A stretch of 64,000 bases of DNA from Hordeum vulgare subsp. vulgare (GCF_904849725.1 NC_058519.1:359383974-359447973), one strand, 5' to 3'. Counted from the first letter of the stretch, positions 22,344-35,619 are shown. Numbers and translations: made by a program. Notes: generated by a model from the sequence alone, not told the origin.

Positions 22344-25075
22344 AGACACCTCCTCCACCCCATTCCTACCCTACCGCCGCCGCCTCCCTCTCCCCTCGCC
22401 GCCGCCCTAGCCGCTGCACCACCTCGCAGCAGCAGCAACAGCCCCAGCGCCACCCCGTCGCTGCACCCCTCCGCCACAACACCTACGACGTCCCCACCGC
22501 CGCCCCTTTTGCCACCCCGCCACCCCCTATTGCACCCCGCCGCCTCGACGAGCCGCCGCCGCCCGAAGCCGCCGCCACGAGCCCCTCGCCGGTGCAGCAG
22601 CAGCTGCAAGGCTGCACCTCCCCACGGCTCGCCCCGGGAGCAGCCCGTCGAGCCCTCCGTCTCTCCCGAGCGCCTCCCCGAGGAGGAGCACCCCACCGCC
22701 GCCGCCCGACATCCCCACCGCCCCGGAGACCTCTCCTCCCTCGACGGCCAGCCCCTCGCCGGTGCAACTCGCTGCCCAGCAGGTAGTTTCTCTCTCTCTC
22801 TGTTTTTCTTTTGATCCTTTCTTAGCCCTTAGATCGCCATGCAACGGCCAGGATTAGATCATCTATACCCCTTCGGTCTAGTGAGCAAAACCAGTGGGTT
22901 TTATTTTCACTTAGGAATTAACCAGCACCTTTGTTAGAGATAGGACGTTTGCTCCAAACCAAGAAACAAACACCTCCGCAGCTTGCCACGTGTTAGTACT
23001 AGATAGCAGCAGTTTTTTTTCCGTCAAACTAGCAAAAACAGAAACTTTCAATCTTGTTTTGGCCACAACTTTTGATCCCGAAGTCCAATGACATTGATTC
23101 TATGTTTGAAATTTTAAATATAAGTTAGAGCAGATTTGGTTTAAACACTGTTTTGCCTATTGCAGGAGTTTAAAAATAGCTTTTAATTTATTCCTTTTGG
23201 TACTGATCACTGGTGATCCTATTGATAAGTGGTAAAAAGTTCAGCTTTTTTGAGTATTTTAAGTCATTATTTCATGTGAAACAATTTCTTTTTCACTGCT
23301 TTTCGGTTTTCGGCTAATTCATTTTCTACTTTTGTTTAAAAAATACTTTCTTGAATATTTAGAAACATTATTATTGTTTTGGTTGTGTTAGTTAATAGTA
23401 GTTTTGAAACAAGTTCTTATTTTAGTTTTATTTGTTTTTATTAAATCAATTCTAGCTCCGTAGTAACGTGCAATTGTTTTCACCGTTGTTTCAAATCCTG
23501 TTTGGGAATACTTTCAAAAGGTTTTGTGAAAAACACTTTATTTTATCTTAGTTAGATTTATATATTAGTTCTTTGTTAATATTTTCTATTAGACAAAACT
23601 ATTTAGTGTTTGTCATAGTAGAAGACTTTTTAGTTCTATTTGAAGTTTCTTTTGGTTTCTCATTCACTCTCTCTCTTTTGTTTTGATTGCTAGAATGATT
23701 GCTAGTATGAGTGCTTATGTGAATGATGTGTTTGTTATATAGATTTCATCGGAGAGTGACGAGTAGTCTATCAAATTATTTTCTCGAGGAATTCTTCTTC
23801 GTCAACATCAAGGCAAGTCATCTTTGATCATGTTATTTTACCTATGTTTTCAATGCATAGTAGATCACCTTCTTTGCCCAATTTGCATGCTGCCTAGGTA
23901 CTTGGAAACTTTAGTCATAGTTGTAGTATCATGTGGTAGGAACACAACACCCCGATACTTGGCCCCGGGACGACAATGTTATATTTGCTATGCTTGTGTA
24001 GACGGGTTATCGGTTGAGTGTATACCACGAGTGATTCGAGGTTGATATAATAATCAAGACCGGACTAAGACAAGATTTTCAAGACCTCGGATGAAATGCA
24101 ACTCTGGGTGAAGGACGGTTGACCGGCTCCCTGGAAAACCCAGTGGATGCCCGGGATGTTGGAGAGGCCATGTCATCCTGCGGAAAGCTTCACCCAGGAT
24201 CAAAGAGACGGACGGATATTTTCAAGACTCAAGGCTTACCTGCGCAGCCACAAGTCATTATGGGCTCTGGCTTGGTTGGACAACGCGGCGACTCTGGACA
24301 GGCGGTGCTAGCAGATGTAGACGAACGGTAGGAATGGATGGGCACCGACAGGGATTCAGAGCGACCCGTTGAAAGACCATGTTTTGATCATCCGGTCTTC
24401 AAACACCCTGAAGTGCGAGGACAAACCCGGAGGCGATCAAATCTTGTGGGGAACGTGTGCAAAACTCTGCAGAGTACTCAAACCTAATCGATTAGCCGTG
24501 TCCACGGTCATGGGCAACTTGAGCCAAAGGAACTGAAGTTATCTGGATTTCTCAACACCATTAAATGTATATTGATGAGGGTAATTATTGACAACTCGGG
24601 TACGAGAACTGGTTGGCGGAACCATCTCGTTAACAACAAACCTTGTAGTAACATTTTGCTTTCAACCCCTCTTGTTGTAGGATAAAACTGGCTTTATGCA
24701 AAACTTAGCTCCACCGACCAAATATGCATGTAGTGATAGTTGATTATTACTTTACCCCCTCTCTTATGTGACTTGCCGGCATATTCAATATGCTGACCTA
24801 CACGGCTGCAACGTCTTATGTTGCAGATATTTTTCTTCGACGAGTAGGTGTACGATTCAGGGTTACGGTCTACTCTCAACTTGCCGTTGGTGTTTATTGG
24901 GACTCCACTCCCTTGACCGCTTTCGCTGAGATAATTAAGGTATATATCAGTTTTACGCTATTTACATGTGATTGCACTTTGATATATACATTGATGTACT
25001 GTGTGTGCGAGCATACTAATCCAGGGATGGCATAGATACACAGAGGCTTGACTCGTCTTGAGTCGGGTCGCTACA

Positions 25076-25206
25076 AAGCATCACGCTACAAGCTAGCCAT
25101 CGAGGTACGACAGGCGGGCAAGAGGGCCCGAGCTCAACCGAATACCCCGAAGACAGCCCCTGCTCAAAGAAAATAGGGACGCGCTCCACATGGCATGGCC
25201 CGGTCA
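25076..25206 (+). pseudogene. Protease fragment of H1, continued after L1
   Basis: After the second AAGCA the frame resumes SRYKLAIEVRQAGKRARAQP and ends in a stop near 25169. H2 has an equivalent tail (41870-41980). No RT follows in either copy. Confidence 0.6.
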
Positions 25207-26431
25207 CCCGTAAGGTATGTCCCTCGTAGACATAATTTAATTCTCAAAATACCATGAGCAGCTGTGGGGATCCATCACCAAGGACCATATGTTCGGCTCG
25301 ACTAAGCAACGACCCAACGGTCTTCACGGACAAAAACAAGGTACCGTTAAGGATCGCCAAGCATCAAGCTCACCTGTAGAACGACAACTTCTCAAGACTC
25401 TCTATTCAAGGCCTTCTACTAACAACAACAAACGTTACAGGATACTACCCCTCCCTTCTAAGAAGCATAGGAGAAATTGCGCAGCTAGAAGCAGGGTGGT
25501 TATCAAGTCACCCATGGAAGGCCATGGAGAAAAAAGTTGCTTTGAAATATGTTGTTCAAAACAATAGTTACCTCTAATAGCTTCCTTGGTGCCATGAATT
25601 ATAAAAATTCCTAGCAAACATTAGTCATATACTCTTTTAGAATGTCGTTACATATATATGTTTCCTACTCATTGGCACGAAAGGGTAGATTTGTTCAACA
25701 GAATATCAAGTGCGACCGGTAATAGACCGGGGGCTTGGATGAAAATACCGCCTCGGGCACTACCCCGTCACTACCCTTTTTACAGTGTTCGGTTTCTTGG
25801 ATATTGCTTTATTTGCGTCGGTTCTGAATTATGTGTTGGGTCAATAGTTGGGTTGCCCCACTCTTGTGCTTACCCCCTTATGTTCCGCTAGTTTGGCTAG
25901 AGGGGTAAAGGGAGAACCATTGCGATTGTATTCCAAGCTAGCCTGGCTTAAAATACCTCATTGGAGAAAGCCGAAAACTGAATGTCCTAATAAGCGAGAC
26001 CAAGTATGCAATCTGAGCATAAGTACTAAAGACCGATGGAGGTTTTATTCTGTGTCATATTGAGGGGTTTGTATCTTTGCAAACCTTGTGGTAACTATTT
26101 CAAAATCTGGTTTATCGGACTACCACAAAAAACTGGGGGCTCGTAAGCACCCGTTGAATTCAAGCTCCTAAGGCTAAGTGAAAGCACTAAAGCCGCATAG
26201 TATGATTGCCTCGTTTCCTTCACACACTACCGCCTCCGGGCACTGATATATCAGCTAAGGGTCACAGTGAGGATGAAGAAACACCCTATGTAGTCTCTAC
26301 ATGGGGGCTGAAGCCGACTACTGGAAACTTTCAGATTAAATGGCCGAACAGGAGTCCAAAATAATACAAAGTGCATTACACTAGGACAAGCTTCATAATA
26401 ATAAAATTTTCCAAGGCACACTACAATATCC
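25207..26431 (+). mobile_element. H1 spacer between protease fragment and antisense ORF
   Basis: This 1.2-kb stretch is non-coding and collinear with H2 41985-43121: shared blocks include GAATTATGTG near 25825 and 42590, GGTAAAGGGAGAACCA near 25906 and 42638, and CCTAAGGCTAAGTGAAAGC near 26168 and 42867. I see no RT or integrase motif. Confidence 0.65.
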
Positions 26432-28741
26432 CTACTCATATATAACATGTTTGGAACACTGGGATTCTATCGCCCGAGCACCCTTCGTCGCGACATAGAA
26501 ATAAAGCTTTGCACGCCTATGCTCCTTTCCAGGAGACGGAGGTGCGGTTGCCATCATAAGGGGCTTCACCCCTGGCCAGTGCATGATGGTCCTCGCAAAA
26601 GCCATCCGATCTCCCTCTATGCAAACAGAGTGCTTCATGACCTCGAGTTGAGGACGACATCGTACAACTTCTACACTAAGCCGAAGTAGCTGCTCGGAAG
26701 AGGCTCGGAAGGCCACAGCCGGATGCAGAGGTCCTTCATGGCCGTCTCCACCAGCCTATGCAACTCCATGAGCTGTTTCATATCATTGACAATGTGGGGG
26801 TTGGGCTCGGGAGTCTAAAGCTATGCCCAGAAAAGCCTCTGCTCGGCGTCACCGTTGTTGACTACGTAGTGCTTGGTCGCGTCTGCTGCACTCCGCGGGA
26901 GGTCCATAAAGGCGCCTCGGGAATTCCATAGCCATGTAAGAAAGTCAAAGTTGTTTCCACCAAAGGCACATTGTAGTAAGTATGGCTTACCATTCCCAAT
27001 CTTCTTGGCTTGGCGCACTTCTTGTTCAAAGAATTGCCTCTCTACCCGCTCTGATTTGAGCTTGCAGGATAGCTTGGAGAGCTCGACCACTTGTTCCTTG
27101 GATTTTTGTTCCAAGGCCTCACTCTTGGGGCTTGCATCTTGAAGCTTCTTCTGGACCTCGGACACTCTAGCCATGTGCCCGCCGCTCTCAACCTTCATCG
27201 ACCTTAGCTCAACGGTGTTCTGCTCTGCCACCATCTTTTGAGAGGCGGCCTGCTGCTTGGCCTTCTCCTATTCGGCCTTGAGTTTCTCCAACTCCACGTC
27301 CATAGTTGCTGATATAATCAAAATCATGATGTCATATACAAAATCCATACAATACTAAACCACTAAAGTACAACAAGAGTCTTAGCGGCATGCATTAAGC
27401 TTACCCTACTTCTTGCCGTGTCGACTACTTAGTCGGTTGAGTTCCTCATCGGAAACCTGGAGTTTCCGGTTCAACTCGGCAAGTTCAAGGGCATTGGTAG
27501 CCACAGTCGAGAACGAGCATGCGAGACAACATAGGGACTGATAAGCATTCGAGCTAACGGGATTGGAACATTTAGCCGAAGTGCCCCACTGAGTTGTTAT
27601 AGTTCATGGGTTCCTGAACTGTTTTTGTTTAAGACCATGAGTTCTTTTGAGCCACGAGTAAGTTTTTCAACTCAACAATGGCCCGGGGGATATCATACCT
27701 ATAAGGCATGTAAAAACATTATAAATAAATCTAACACTAATCAGTTTAACTTGAAGCCTGCCAGCAAACCACTGAAGGCGCCCTTGAGTCCGCTATCAAC
27801 GGACACGATGCTTTAGAATCGCACCCATAAGGGTGTGATGTTCATCGGCTATGGATGAACCCGATAGATCCTCCTCCATATTTGCATGCCACTCGGCCAA
27901 GACCCTTCTGTCACATGCGGCACCGGAGGCAACATTGAAGACAACGGAGGATCAGAGCTCCCTAGAGCTATCTCTGAAGGAAGCTCAAACGTGTCACGCC
28001 CCTCCTCTCCCCTTGTTTGGAGGGGATCGACCTCCTGGGGTCCGGTGACCGAGGCATGAACCTCGGCCGGGACCTCCCGGTCTTCGGTGGCTGATGTATG
28101 AACCTCGGCCATCGCCACTTCATCCCTCGTGTTCGGAGGGGCCTGGTGGGAGACCACCTCCGCAGCCTTGTCCGACGCCTGACGAAGAGTAGTACGGGAT
28201 GCATTCCCACACTCCGGTAGATCGAAGGATGGTGAACCCCCTCTGAGACCTTGTCCATCAGAAGGTCTTTGGCAGGGCTGCATGAGAGAGACGAGCGTGC
28301 ATGTTCATCAAAAAAAGCTCAGAATAATTTCATTAAATATAATTCGGATTCAGTACCTTTGGGCCAGGGGCTTGATCGTGGGGGTCCTTTGGGGAACCCT
28401 ATCGAAGGCCCCGAAGTCGGAATCGGGGCTGTCGTTGGGCAAGATGACCTTGCTTCTGCAGGGTTTCTTCGGGGCCTGGGGAGGCAAGCCCTCCTTGGCC
28501 TCCTCCAGCACCGCCCTCTTTCTTGTTTAGGGGGAATCTATTTCCTCTCCATCCTTCGCATCCTCTTCCTCGTAGACGGAGGAAGCGTGGGTGTCTCCGG
28601 ACTTGGTATCCGGAAGACCCCTTGAGCAGAGACCCTCACGAGTGTCCCTTTTCATCTTCTCCTTTTTCTCTGGCACTGTGTATGGTGCCACCACCAGCAT
28701 CGTGGTCAACAATGACGACCCGGGGTCCTCGGGTAGGGGGG
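26432..28741 (-). pseudogene. Antisense extra ORF of H1, C-terminal part
   Basis: On the minus strand, opposite to the LTR orientation, frames encode from N to C: an acidic variable region (28741-27849, with YEEEDAKDGEEID and KKPCRSKVILPNDSPDSDFG), a coiled coil (27234-27000, with SEVQKKLQDASPKSEALEQK), the block YLLQCAFGGNNFDFLTWLW, SAADATKHYVVNNGDAEQ and LFWA, and a C-terminus GARAIESQCSKHVIYE stopping at 26432. Such antisense ORFs are known in Tat-lineage elements of plants. Here it is cut at 28741 by L2, and stops and frameshifts are present. Its function is unknown. Confidence 0.65.
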
Positions 28742-29114
28742 TGTGACATCCCCAGCATTTGCTACAATGATGTTTGTAATTAAGCTACAGTAACCCTATG
28801 TTAATGATGCCACGTCACTGTGCTTGCTATTGTTAATCTCACGTTAGTTCAAAGCCGTTCAAATTCAAAATTTAAAATAAAGTGAAACGATAAAAACTTT
28901 TCAAAGGCCAAAATAAAAATGATCGGTATGTGTAAAATATTACTTAGGAAAGTTGTCATTTAGAAATTGTTATTTTGGAGGTATTTATTGCACTAGAATA
29001 GACTAGCTCTAAAAATGTTAATAAAATAAAAAAGAAAAAAGGGAAAACAACCCCGACCCAACTGGGCCGACCGGCCCAGCCAGCCACCCAGCCCACCATA
29101 CCTTGGGGGGGTAT

Positions 29115-29132
29115 AACCCCCCCCCCCCCCGC
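29115..29132 (+). repeat. Poly-C run in L2
   Basis: A run of about 15 C follows GGTATAA in the GC-rich block. It is likely to be length-unstable. Confidence 0.8.
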
Positions 29133-29984
29133 CAAAACCCTAGCCTCACCCCCACTCCTCCCACCTGCGCTGCAACATCCCCACGAGGGGACCGAAGCCC
29201 CCTCATCGCCCACTCTCCCTCGCTCAACACACCCACCACGAGAGGAATGCCTCCTCCCTCAATCCCAACTAAACCCCCCACTCCACGAGCGAGCCAGCCA
29301 CCCACCGCTCCCCTTGCTCGCCCCTCCTCCCCCCCCTCGAGCGCCTCCCCACCAGACGAACCAAGCCCCACCCACCTGAGCCCCCCCCTACGGCCGACCG
29401 GGCCACTCCGCCTCTGGCCCTCCTCGCCACCCGAGCCCCCACCGATCCAACGTCACGCAGCCCTCGCTCGGCTCTCCCTCCCCACTCCGTTCAGGAGGGG
29501 CTGGGGAGGCCGACCTCTCCTCCGGCCGAGCCCCTCTTCGGCCGCCAGGCGCCTGCCCTTCTCCGGCCGACCCCGCCACCGGCCGCCTCCCCCACGCACC
29601 ACCACCACCTCCGGCCCTTCTTCAGCTTCGCCTCCGACCAACACTCCCCTCCTCGCCGACCCCTTCCTTGACGCCATCTCTCCCCTCGACCCGGCCGACC
29701 ATCTCCTCCCCACCGGTCGGTTCCTTCCTCGCCGGACTACACCACCGCACCGCCATTCATCGTCGTCGTTTGCTCCACCGAGCCCCCCTCGAGCCCATGT
29801 TGCACACATGCAGGGCTCGGTGAGCTACCCCCTCGCATCCTTCGTCTCCCTACTCCGGCGAGCCGCCGGCTCCGTGCTCGCTTGCACTCCGATCCCTCCC
29901 TGTTAAACAGGGGGATAACCCCCATGTATGCGTGTGCAAAGAAAAGAAATGAAAACGAATAAAAAAGGAAAAAAGGAAATCTTT

Positions 29985-30092
29985 GTATAAATGTATGTGT
30001 GTATGCAAAGATATATATGTGTGTGTGTGTGTGTATATGTGAATATATGTGTATGTATAAAAATGGTGTACAAAATATGTGTGTGTGTGTGG
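29985..30092 (+). repeat. GT-rich microsatellite in L2
   Basis: Imperfect TG/TGTA repeats with several uninterrupted GT runs. The many apparent reading frames across it on both strands are artefacts of the repeat. Confidence 0.8.
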
Positions 30093-32846
30093 CCGATGGG
30101 CAACTGGCATGTGGGGCCAAACCCCCCACTCCCACTTACACGGAGGACCCACACCCACCGTGTTGAAATAGGAATATATAAAAGTAATAGTTAATAAATA
30201 GTTTAATATATTAATTAATGAATTAATTATTTAATATGACAATTAAGGTTAATAGGTTAATTAATGAAATTGTTAATTAATTTGTTTAATTATTTGTTTT
30301 AGATTGTATGACACGTGAGTCCCTCCCACTAATTAAACTGATTAATTATTAGTTAATCAAATAATTCGTTAACTAAAATAAATAAATTATCCTAAAGCAG
30401 TGTATGACACCTCAGTCCCACCCCACTAATTAACTTGATTAAATATTTATTTTAACTCTAATACTATATGTGCCTATGACACATGGGACCCACTAATCAG
30501 TTTGACCGGTCAACATAGCGGTTGACTAATATTGTCATGCTGACCTCTCGCTGTTGTCATAATTGCATTTATTGAATTATTTAAATCTGTTTAATTCCTA
30601 ATATTGAATAAAACTTTAAAAATTAATATAAAATAAACTGTAAGTTAGATGAAAATATTTTGAACATGAAAGATCATGTGCAAAACGAGACGAACCCGGA
30701 TGCGCTATCCGTTCGTCTCACGCATCCCTACCATAGCAAACACGTAACTTTTCCACCGTTTTTCATCTGACCGGTAGCACCTAGAGACCTGGGAAATATC
30801 ATCTGATATTTTCACAACCCATATATGATGGATAGCACTACGTTATCTCATGCCTAACCCTACTTTGACATGTCGTGCTTAGTGTTTGCATCGATGTTAT
30901 ATTTATTGTTTCTTCCCCCTCTTCTTACCGGTGGACCCCGAGACTGACGGTGCTGCCGGGTACGACTAACCTCCTAACGACCAACCCTTTGCCACAGAGC
31001 AACAAGGCAAGCAAACCCCCTTGATCATCCCTATATCACCTATTCTTTCTCGCTCATGCTTGCATTAGAATTTAGCTAATGTTGTTGTTAGCTCCTATAT
31101 CTGATGCAGAACCTAATTTTGATGAACTGCTACTTTCCAGTACCACACTTTAAACTGCTTAGTAAAGGTGGCTCAGTCATCCCCTCCGACCCTTAGTCTA
31201 GTTGCCTCGCTTTATCGTCAAGTCTCGATCCCTGATCGACAAGCCAAGACCTGACACAACACTTACACCCCCCTTGGTTGTTCGACGCTGCAGAGCTACT
31301 GTCGAGTACCGAGGGTGACACCTCGCGAAGTACTCATGATGATATGTCCATAGTGCAGCTAGTCGGTCGTGGTTATGAAGGGTGATTCCTCCTTCACCAC
31401 TCCCGAGAACGACTCTATCCTGCAACCCCTCAAGTGTGAGACCCTCGAGGGTGATTCCACTAAGTCCACCTTGACTGTTACATAGTTCGGAATCCAACGA
31501 GGGTGATACCTCGGATCCCCCTGATGTTACAACCACACAGTTACTTGACCATGTTACCGGGAACATTAATGAATATTATTAGGCGGGTAGATTCCCATGT
31601 GGATGTGTCGATTAGTTAATTAAGATTCTAAGGATTCGGGTATTTTATCTAGGTTGGTCGGAGACCTTATTCGCACTAACCGTCTACGTGGGAGGAGTTA
31701 TGGGTACTCGACGTCGTGGTATCAGACGAACCTCTTCAGACGTCAGCAATGGAGCAGTGCACGCTCGAGTGGTCCGGATAGGCATCACGCTTGTAATAAG
31801 GGGTGCTAGGACTGACATCGACCGCCCTCGCATCATGCAGGAGTACAAAGGGTGATGGGCCCATGACTCCTGTGTGCTTAGGATTTAGACCGGCAGGCTG
31901 GCCTCTCTGTTGAGTCTAGGTGGGGCTGCGACGTGTCGATATTCCGAGGTCGGGCATGACCCAGAAAAGTGTGTCCGACCAGAGTTTTATCAAGCGTGAC
32001 GGGGAATATGTTGTGCAACCCTCAAGGGAAGAACTTATCTATTCGAATACCCGTGTCCACGGTTACAGGACGACTTGGAGTTGTGCCCCGATCTTATACA
32101 ACTACAAATGTTACTTAACTGGAATGTTGCTCCAGGATTGCTTCCTCGCAGGGAGTCGACGGAGAATCTTTGGGCATGACCTCATATTAATATTGTTGCA
32201 ATAATATGACTATTAATAGTGTTACCTGCTCTACTCTCGTCCATTGCTGCAAAACCCGTGAAGATGCTAGTCTTTGGTAGGACTAGGCCTTCCCTCTCTT
32301 TCTCACATTGCTGCAGTCAGTCCACATATAACCCCCTATTCTTTGATCCTGATGCATACTTAGCATAGTTTTGATGTCAGTCTTGCGAGTACTTTGGATG
32401 AGTGCTCACCATTGCTTTGCTCTCCCTTTTTCCCCTTGATCCGTTGCTGCGACGAGATGATGGATCCCAGGAGATGGAGTATCCCGCCGACGATGACTGC
32501 TACCCCGACGGTGCCTATTGCTACGTGGAGGCCGCTGAAGATCAAGAGTAGATAGGAGGCTCCTTGGCAGGAGGTGTCGCCTCATTCGATCGTTGTTTCT
32601 TTTGTGCTAGCCTTCTCCAAGGCACCTCATGTTTAATGACTATACTCAGATATTTGTTGTTTCCGCTGACTCGTGTGTTTATCGAGCTTCTGTATTCTAG
32701 CCCTCGAGGCCCCTCGCTTGTAATATGAAGATAGTATATTTTATTTGTGTCTAGAGTTCTTTTGTGATATCTTCTTGTGAGTCCTTTAGCTTGGTCGTAC
32801 GCATTTGTGTGTATGATTAGCGTACGATCAAATAGAGGGCGTCACA

Positions 32847-33099
32847 GGGGACTGGGCTGTTTATTTTCTTGGACCTTTTAGTCCAGCCGTGCAGGGGCGA
32901 TGTGGGAAAGGATAAGATCTTTGATAAAGATTAAAGCTTTAAATAAGTAACAAAACTCGGCCATACCTCCAAGCGAGGGTGATCATCATCCACGCCAACG
33001 TCTTCCTCCTCGGTCGGCCATTCCTGTTGAGCCTTGAACAACACCTTCCACAATTTCTCGTGGGTAGAGTGGTAGAACTGCCTCACAGAGCGAGGGTCG
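32847..33099 (-). pseudogene. Antisense extra ORF of H1, middle part
   Basis: This fragment of the H1 antisense ORF lies between insertions L2 and B. The minus strand encodes RSVRQFYHSTHEKLWKVLFK, AQQEWPTEEEDVGVDDD and HPRLEVWPSF and then a stop near 32940. H2 has the same block uninterrupted (KVIKEFFRTTHEDIWRDLFK, 44460-44390). The five bases GGTCG at 33095-33099 are the left target duplication of B. Confidence 0.7.
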
Positions 33100-34717
33100 T
33101 GATATGTCTCAAACGTATCTATAATTTTGATGGTTTCACGATGTTATCTTGTCATCTTTGTATGTTTTATGTACCTTTTATATATTTTTTGGGACTAACT
33201 TATTAATTCAGTGCCAAGTGCCAGTTCCTGTTTTTTCTGTGTTTTTGACTCTTTTCAGATCTGATTTTGGAACGGAGTCCAAATGGAATAAAAACCCCGA
33301 AATGATTTTTTCCCGAACGGAAGAAGATCAGGGGGCTCTGGGCCAAGCCAGGTGGGCTCCAGGGAGCCCACAAGCTCCCACTCCACCACGAGGGGGGAGG
33401 CGACGGTGGCAGGGCTTGTGGCCTCCCTGGCCGCCCCCTAACCTAGATCTTTGGCCTATATATTCCCTAAAATACAGCAAAAAATCAGGGGAGCCTCGAA
33501 AATACTTTTCCGTCGCCGCAAGCTTCCGTTTCCGCGAGATCTCATGTGGAGACCCTTCCCGGCGCCCTACCGAAGGGGACTTTGGAGTTGGAGGGCTTCT
33601 TCATCATCATCATTTGCCCCTCCAATGACTCATGAGTAGTTCACTTCAGACCTACGGGTCCGTAGTTAGTAGCTAGATGCCTTCTTCTCGCTCTTGGATC
33701 TTCAATACAAAGTTCTCCATGATCTTCGTGGAGATCTATCCGATGTAATCTTCTTTGGCGGTGTGTTTGTCGAGATCCGATGAATTGTGGATTTGTGATC
33801 AGATTATCTATGATATATATTTGAGTCTTTGTTGCTTTCTTATATGCATGATTTGATATCCTTGTAAGTCTCTCCGAGTCTTGGGTTTTATTTGGCCAAC
33901 TAGATCTATGATTCTTGCAATGGGAGAAGTGCTTGGTTTTGGGTTCTACCATGTGGTGACCTTTCCCAGTGACAGTAGGGGCAGCAAGGCACACATTAAG
34001 TAGTTGCCATCAAGGGTAAAAAGATGGCATCTATCGTTGATATGAGATTGTCCATCTACATCATGTCATCTTGCTTAAGGCGTTACTCTGTTCTTTTGGA
34101 CTAAATACACTAGATGCATGCTGGATAGCGGTCGACATGTGGAGTAATAGTAGTAGATGCAGAAAGTATCGGTCTACTTGTTTTGGACATGATGCCTATA
34201 GATATAATCATTGCCATATATATCGTCACGACTTTGCATGGTTCTATCAATTGCTCGATAGTAATTTGTTCACCCACCATCTACTTGCTTTCATAAGAGA
34301 AGCCACTAGTAAACACTACGGCCCCCAGGTCTATTCACATCCATCGTTTACACCTCCGCTTTTACTTTGCGTTGTTACTTTGTTGCTTTCAATTCTCACT
34401 TGGCGAACAATCTATAAGGGATTGACAACCCGTTCATAGCGTTGGGAGCAAGCTTTTTGTGTTTGTGCAGGATCTTGTGATACTCCTCCACTGGATTGAT
34501 ACCTTGGTTCTCAAACTGAGGGAAATACTTACCACCGCTGTGCTACATCACCCTTTCGCTTCGAGGGAACAACAACGCAAGGCTCCAAGGTCACGGGGGA
34601 AATCCTTTGCGTATTTGCCTAGAAAGTACCTTAAGGCGTAGCCGCAGCAGAAGGATTCCTGGTGCCGTCGTCACGACCATTCCTGGCGCCATTGCTAGAG
34701 AAGCACAACTGACATCA
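33100..34717 (+). repeat. 5' LTR of element B
   Basis: Begins TGATATGTCTC, ends CTGACATCA, 1618 bp. It matches the 3' LTR end to end with substitutions and single-base indels. Confidence 0.92.
33359..33464 (+). promoter_or_regulatory. Hairpin plus TATA module in 5' LTR of B
   Basis: Arms CCAGGGAGCCCACAAGC (33359-33375) and GCTTGTGGCCTCCCTGG (33414-33430) pair with one mismatch in 17. TATATATT at 33457-33464 follows 26 nt after the arm. Confidence 0.65.
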
Positions 34718-34727
34718 GAAGTATTTC

Positions 34728-34745
34728 TGGCGCCGTTTCCGGGGA
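34728..34745 (+). other. Primer binding site of element B
   Basis: TGGCGCCGTTTCCGGGGA lies 10 nt after the LTR. It matches the 3' end complement of plant tRNA-Asp at all but one position, so tRNA-Asp is the likely primer. Confidence 0.8.
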
Positions 34746-34935
34746 GGAGAGATCTAGATCTATCCAAGTAGGTCTCACAAACTCATCTCTTGCATTTACT
34801 TTTGTTGCCAGTTGCCTCTCGTTTTCCTCTCCCCCACTTCACATTTGCCGTTTTCATTTGCCTTTCTCTTTTGCCGTTTTCTTTTGCCCGTTTCACTCTC
34901 TCTTCCTGCTCGTTTGTGTGTGACATGGTCCATCA

Positions 34936-35619
34936 ATGGCTAGACCCACCACTCAAAACGACACCCCTGAAAATGGAGTTCTCAATTTCAGGCAAAATGA
35001 GGAAGAAAATTTGAAGGACGCTTGGTACAGGATTTGCAATGCTCAAAGTAGATCTACTCGTAAGCAATCCACTACTGTCCTCCTTCGCAGTTTCTATGTT
35101 GGAATTTCTCCTTGGAAGAGGTATATCCTTGATACCATTGTAGGCGGGAACTTTTTGGGGAGCCATAATGTTGACTCTTATAGAGCTATCATGAATTTGG
35201 TAGGCTCACCCCCGCTTATGGTTAATGGAACTATCTTGACCTTGGAACATGTGATGCAAAGGCTTGACGCTATTGAAAACAAAATTGCCACAGTTGAACC
35301 TATTGTGGGTTTGGATAGAAAGATCCACAATCAAATTACTCAGTACGGATCCAAGGTGGGAAACTTTTTGAAAAATTTAAGGAAGAAGGAACTTATAGTT
35401 AATGATTCTTCTAGAATTGGCAAATTAGAAGATGTCCTAACCAACTTGGGTTCCGCTTTTGCCGTTGTGCAAAATACTCCAAATCTCACTCTCAAAAAGA
35501 CCGTCAAGCCTGTTTTTGTTCCTAAAGCTAGTGGTGAGTCATCCAATAATGATGAATATCTTAAGATGATAAATGATCATGCTACTTACGGTTTGAGCAC
35601 CAAAGATGACTATACGTGA
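34936..35619 (+). CDS. Gag-derived protein of element B (227 aa)
   Basis: This is an uninterrupted ORF from MARPTTQNDTPENGV to ATYGLSTKDDYT, starting 218 nt after the LTR. Residues 24-65 (ENLKDAWYRICNAQSRSTRK then VLLRSFYVGISPW) match the N-terminal part of Athila-type gag, while the rest is a shortened, rearranged version with a predicted helical stretch around 88-130 (LEHVMQRLDAIENKIATVE). The C-terminus resembles that of the protease frame in A (ATYGWSAKDNNT), which suggests that the gag to protease region was deleted internally. No zinc knuckle and no protease box. It may help package the element RNA or may have no role. Confidence 0.65.
   Translation: MARPTTQNDTPENGVLNFRQNEEENLKDAWYRICNAQSRSTRKQSTTVLLRSFYVGISPWKRYILDTIVGGNFLGSHNVDSYRAIMNLVGSPPLMVNGTILTLEHVMQRLDAIENKIATVEPIVGLDRKIHNQITQYGSKVGNFLKNLRKKELIVNDSSRIGKLEDVLTNLGSAFAVVQNTPNLTLKKTVKPVFVPKASGESSNNDEYLKMINDHATYGLSTKDDYT

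Larger units (their letters stand above)
21109..25075 (+). mobile_element. L1: solo-LTR-like insertion, about 4 kb
   Basis: L1 starts TGTAACATCCC and ends GTCGCTACA, with perfect 5-bp duplications outside. It has no gag or pol. Inside are a CT/GC-rich block (about 21900-22790) with a TATATAAG box at 22336-22343, then AT-rich sequence and a tail with CCGTGTCCACGGTCATGG near 24497. Length and layout resemble the LTRs of LARD-type (Sukkula-like) elements. It is not a simple solo LTR, because the first 172 bp contain a second LTR start (see the entry at 21109-21280). Confidence 0.75.
28742..32846 (+). mobile_element. L2: solo LTR, 4.1 kb, related in layout to L1
   Basis: L2 starts TGTGACATCCCC and ends GGGCGTCACA; the first and last six bases are inverse complements. 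It is flanked by GGGGG (28737-28741) and GGGGA (32847-32851), a 4 of 5 target duplication. Layout as in L1: short AT-rich start, GC-rich block (29040-29910), AT-rich middle, and a tail with CCGTGTCCACGGTTACAGG near 32050. No gag, pol, PBS or PPT was seen, so I call it a solo LTR of a LARD-like (Sukkula-like) family. Confidence 0.75.

Noticed and set aside
21773..22844. Several long overlapping ORFs on both strands (up to 307 aa)
   Set aside because: They lie in the CT/GC-rich leader of L1, are low-complexity (runs of G, R, S, P) and are open in many frames at once because stop codons are rare there.
29103..29906. 267-aa proline-rich plus-strand ORF in L2
   Set aside because: Same reason: GC-rich block of an LTR; translation is Pro/Ser/Arg-rich without a domain, and other frames are also open.
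29737..30194. HTHT/VCVC-rich ORFs
   Set aside because: Products of the GT microsatellite.
34728..34745. tRNA-like sequence
   Set aside because: Only the primer binding site, complementary to a tRNA-Asp 3' end; no tRNA gene fold around it.
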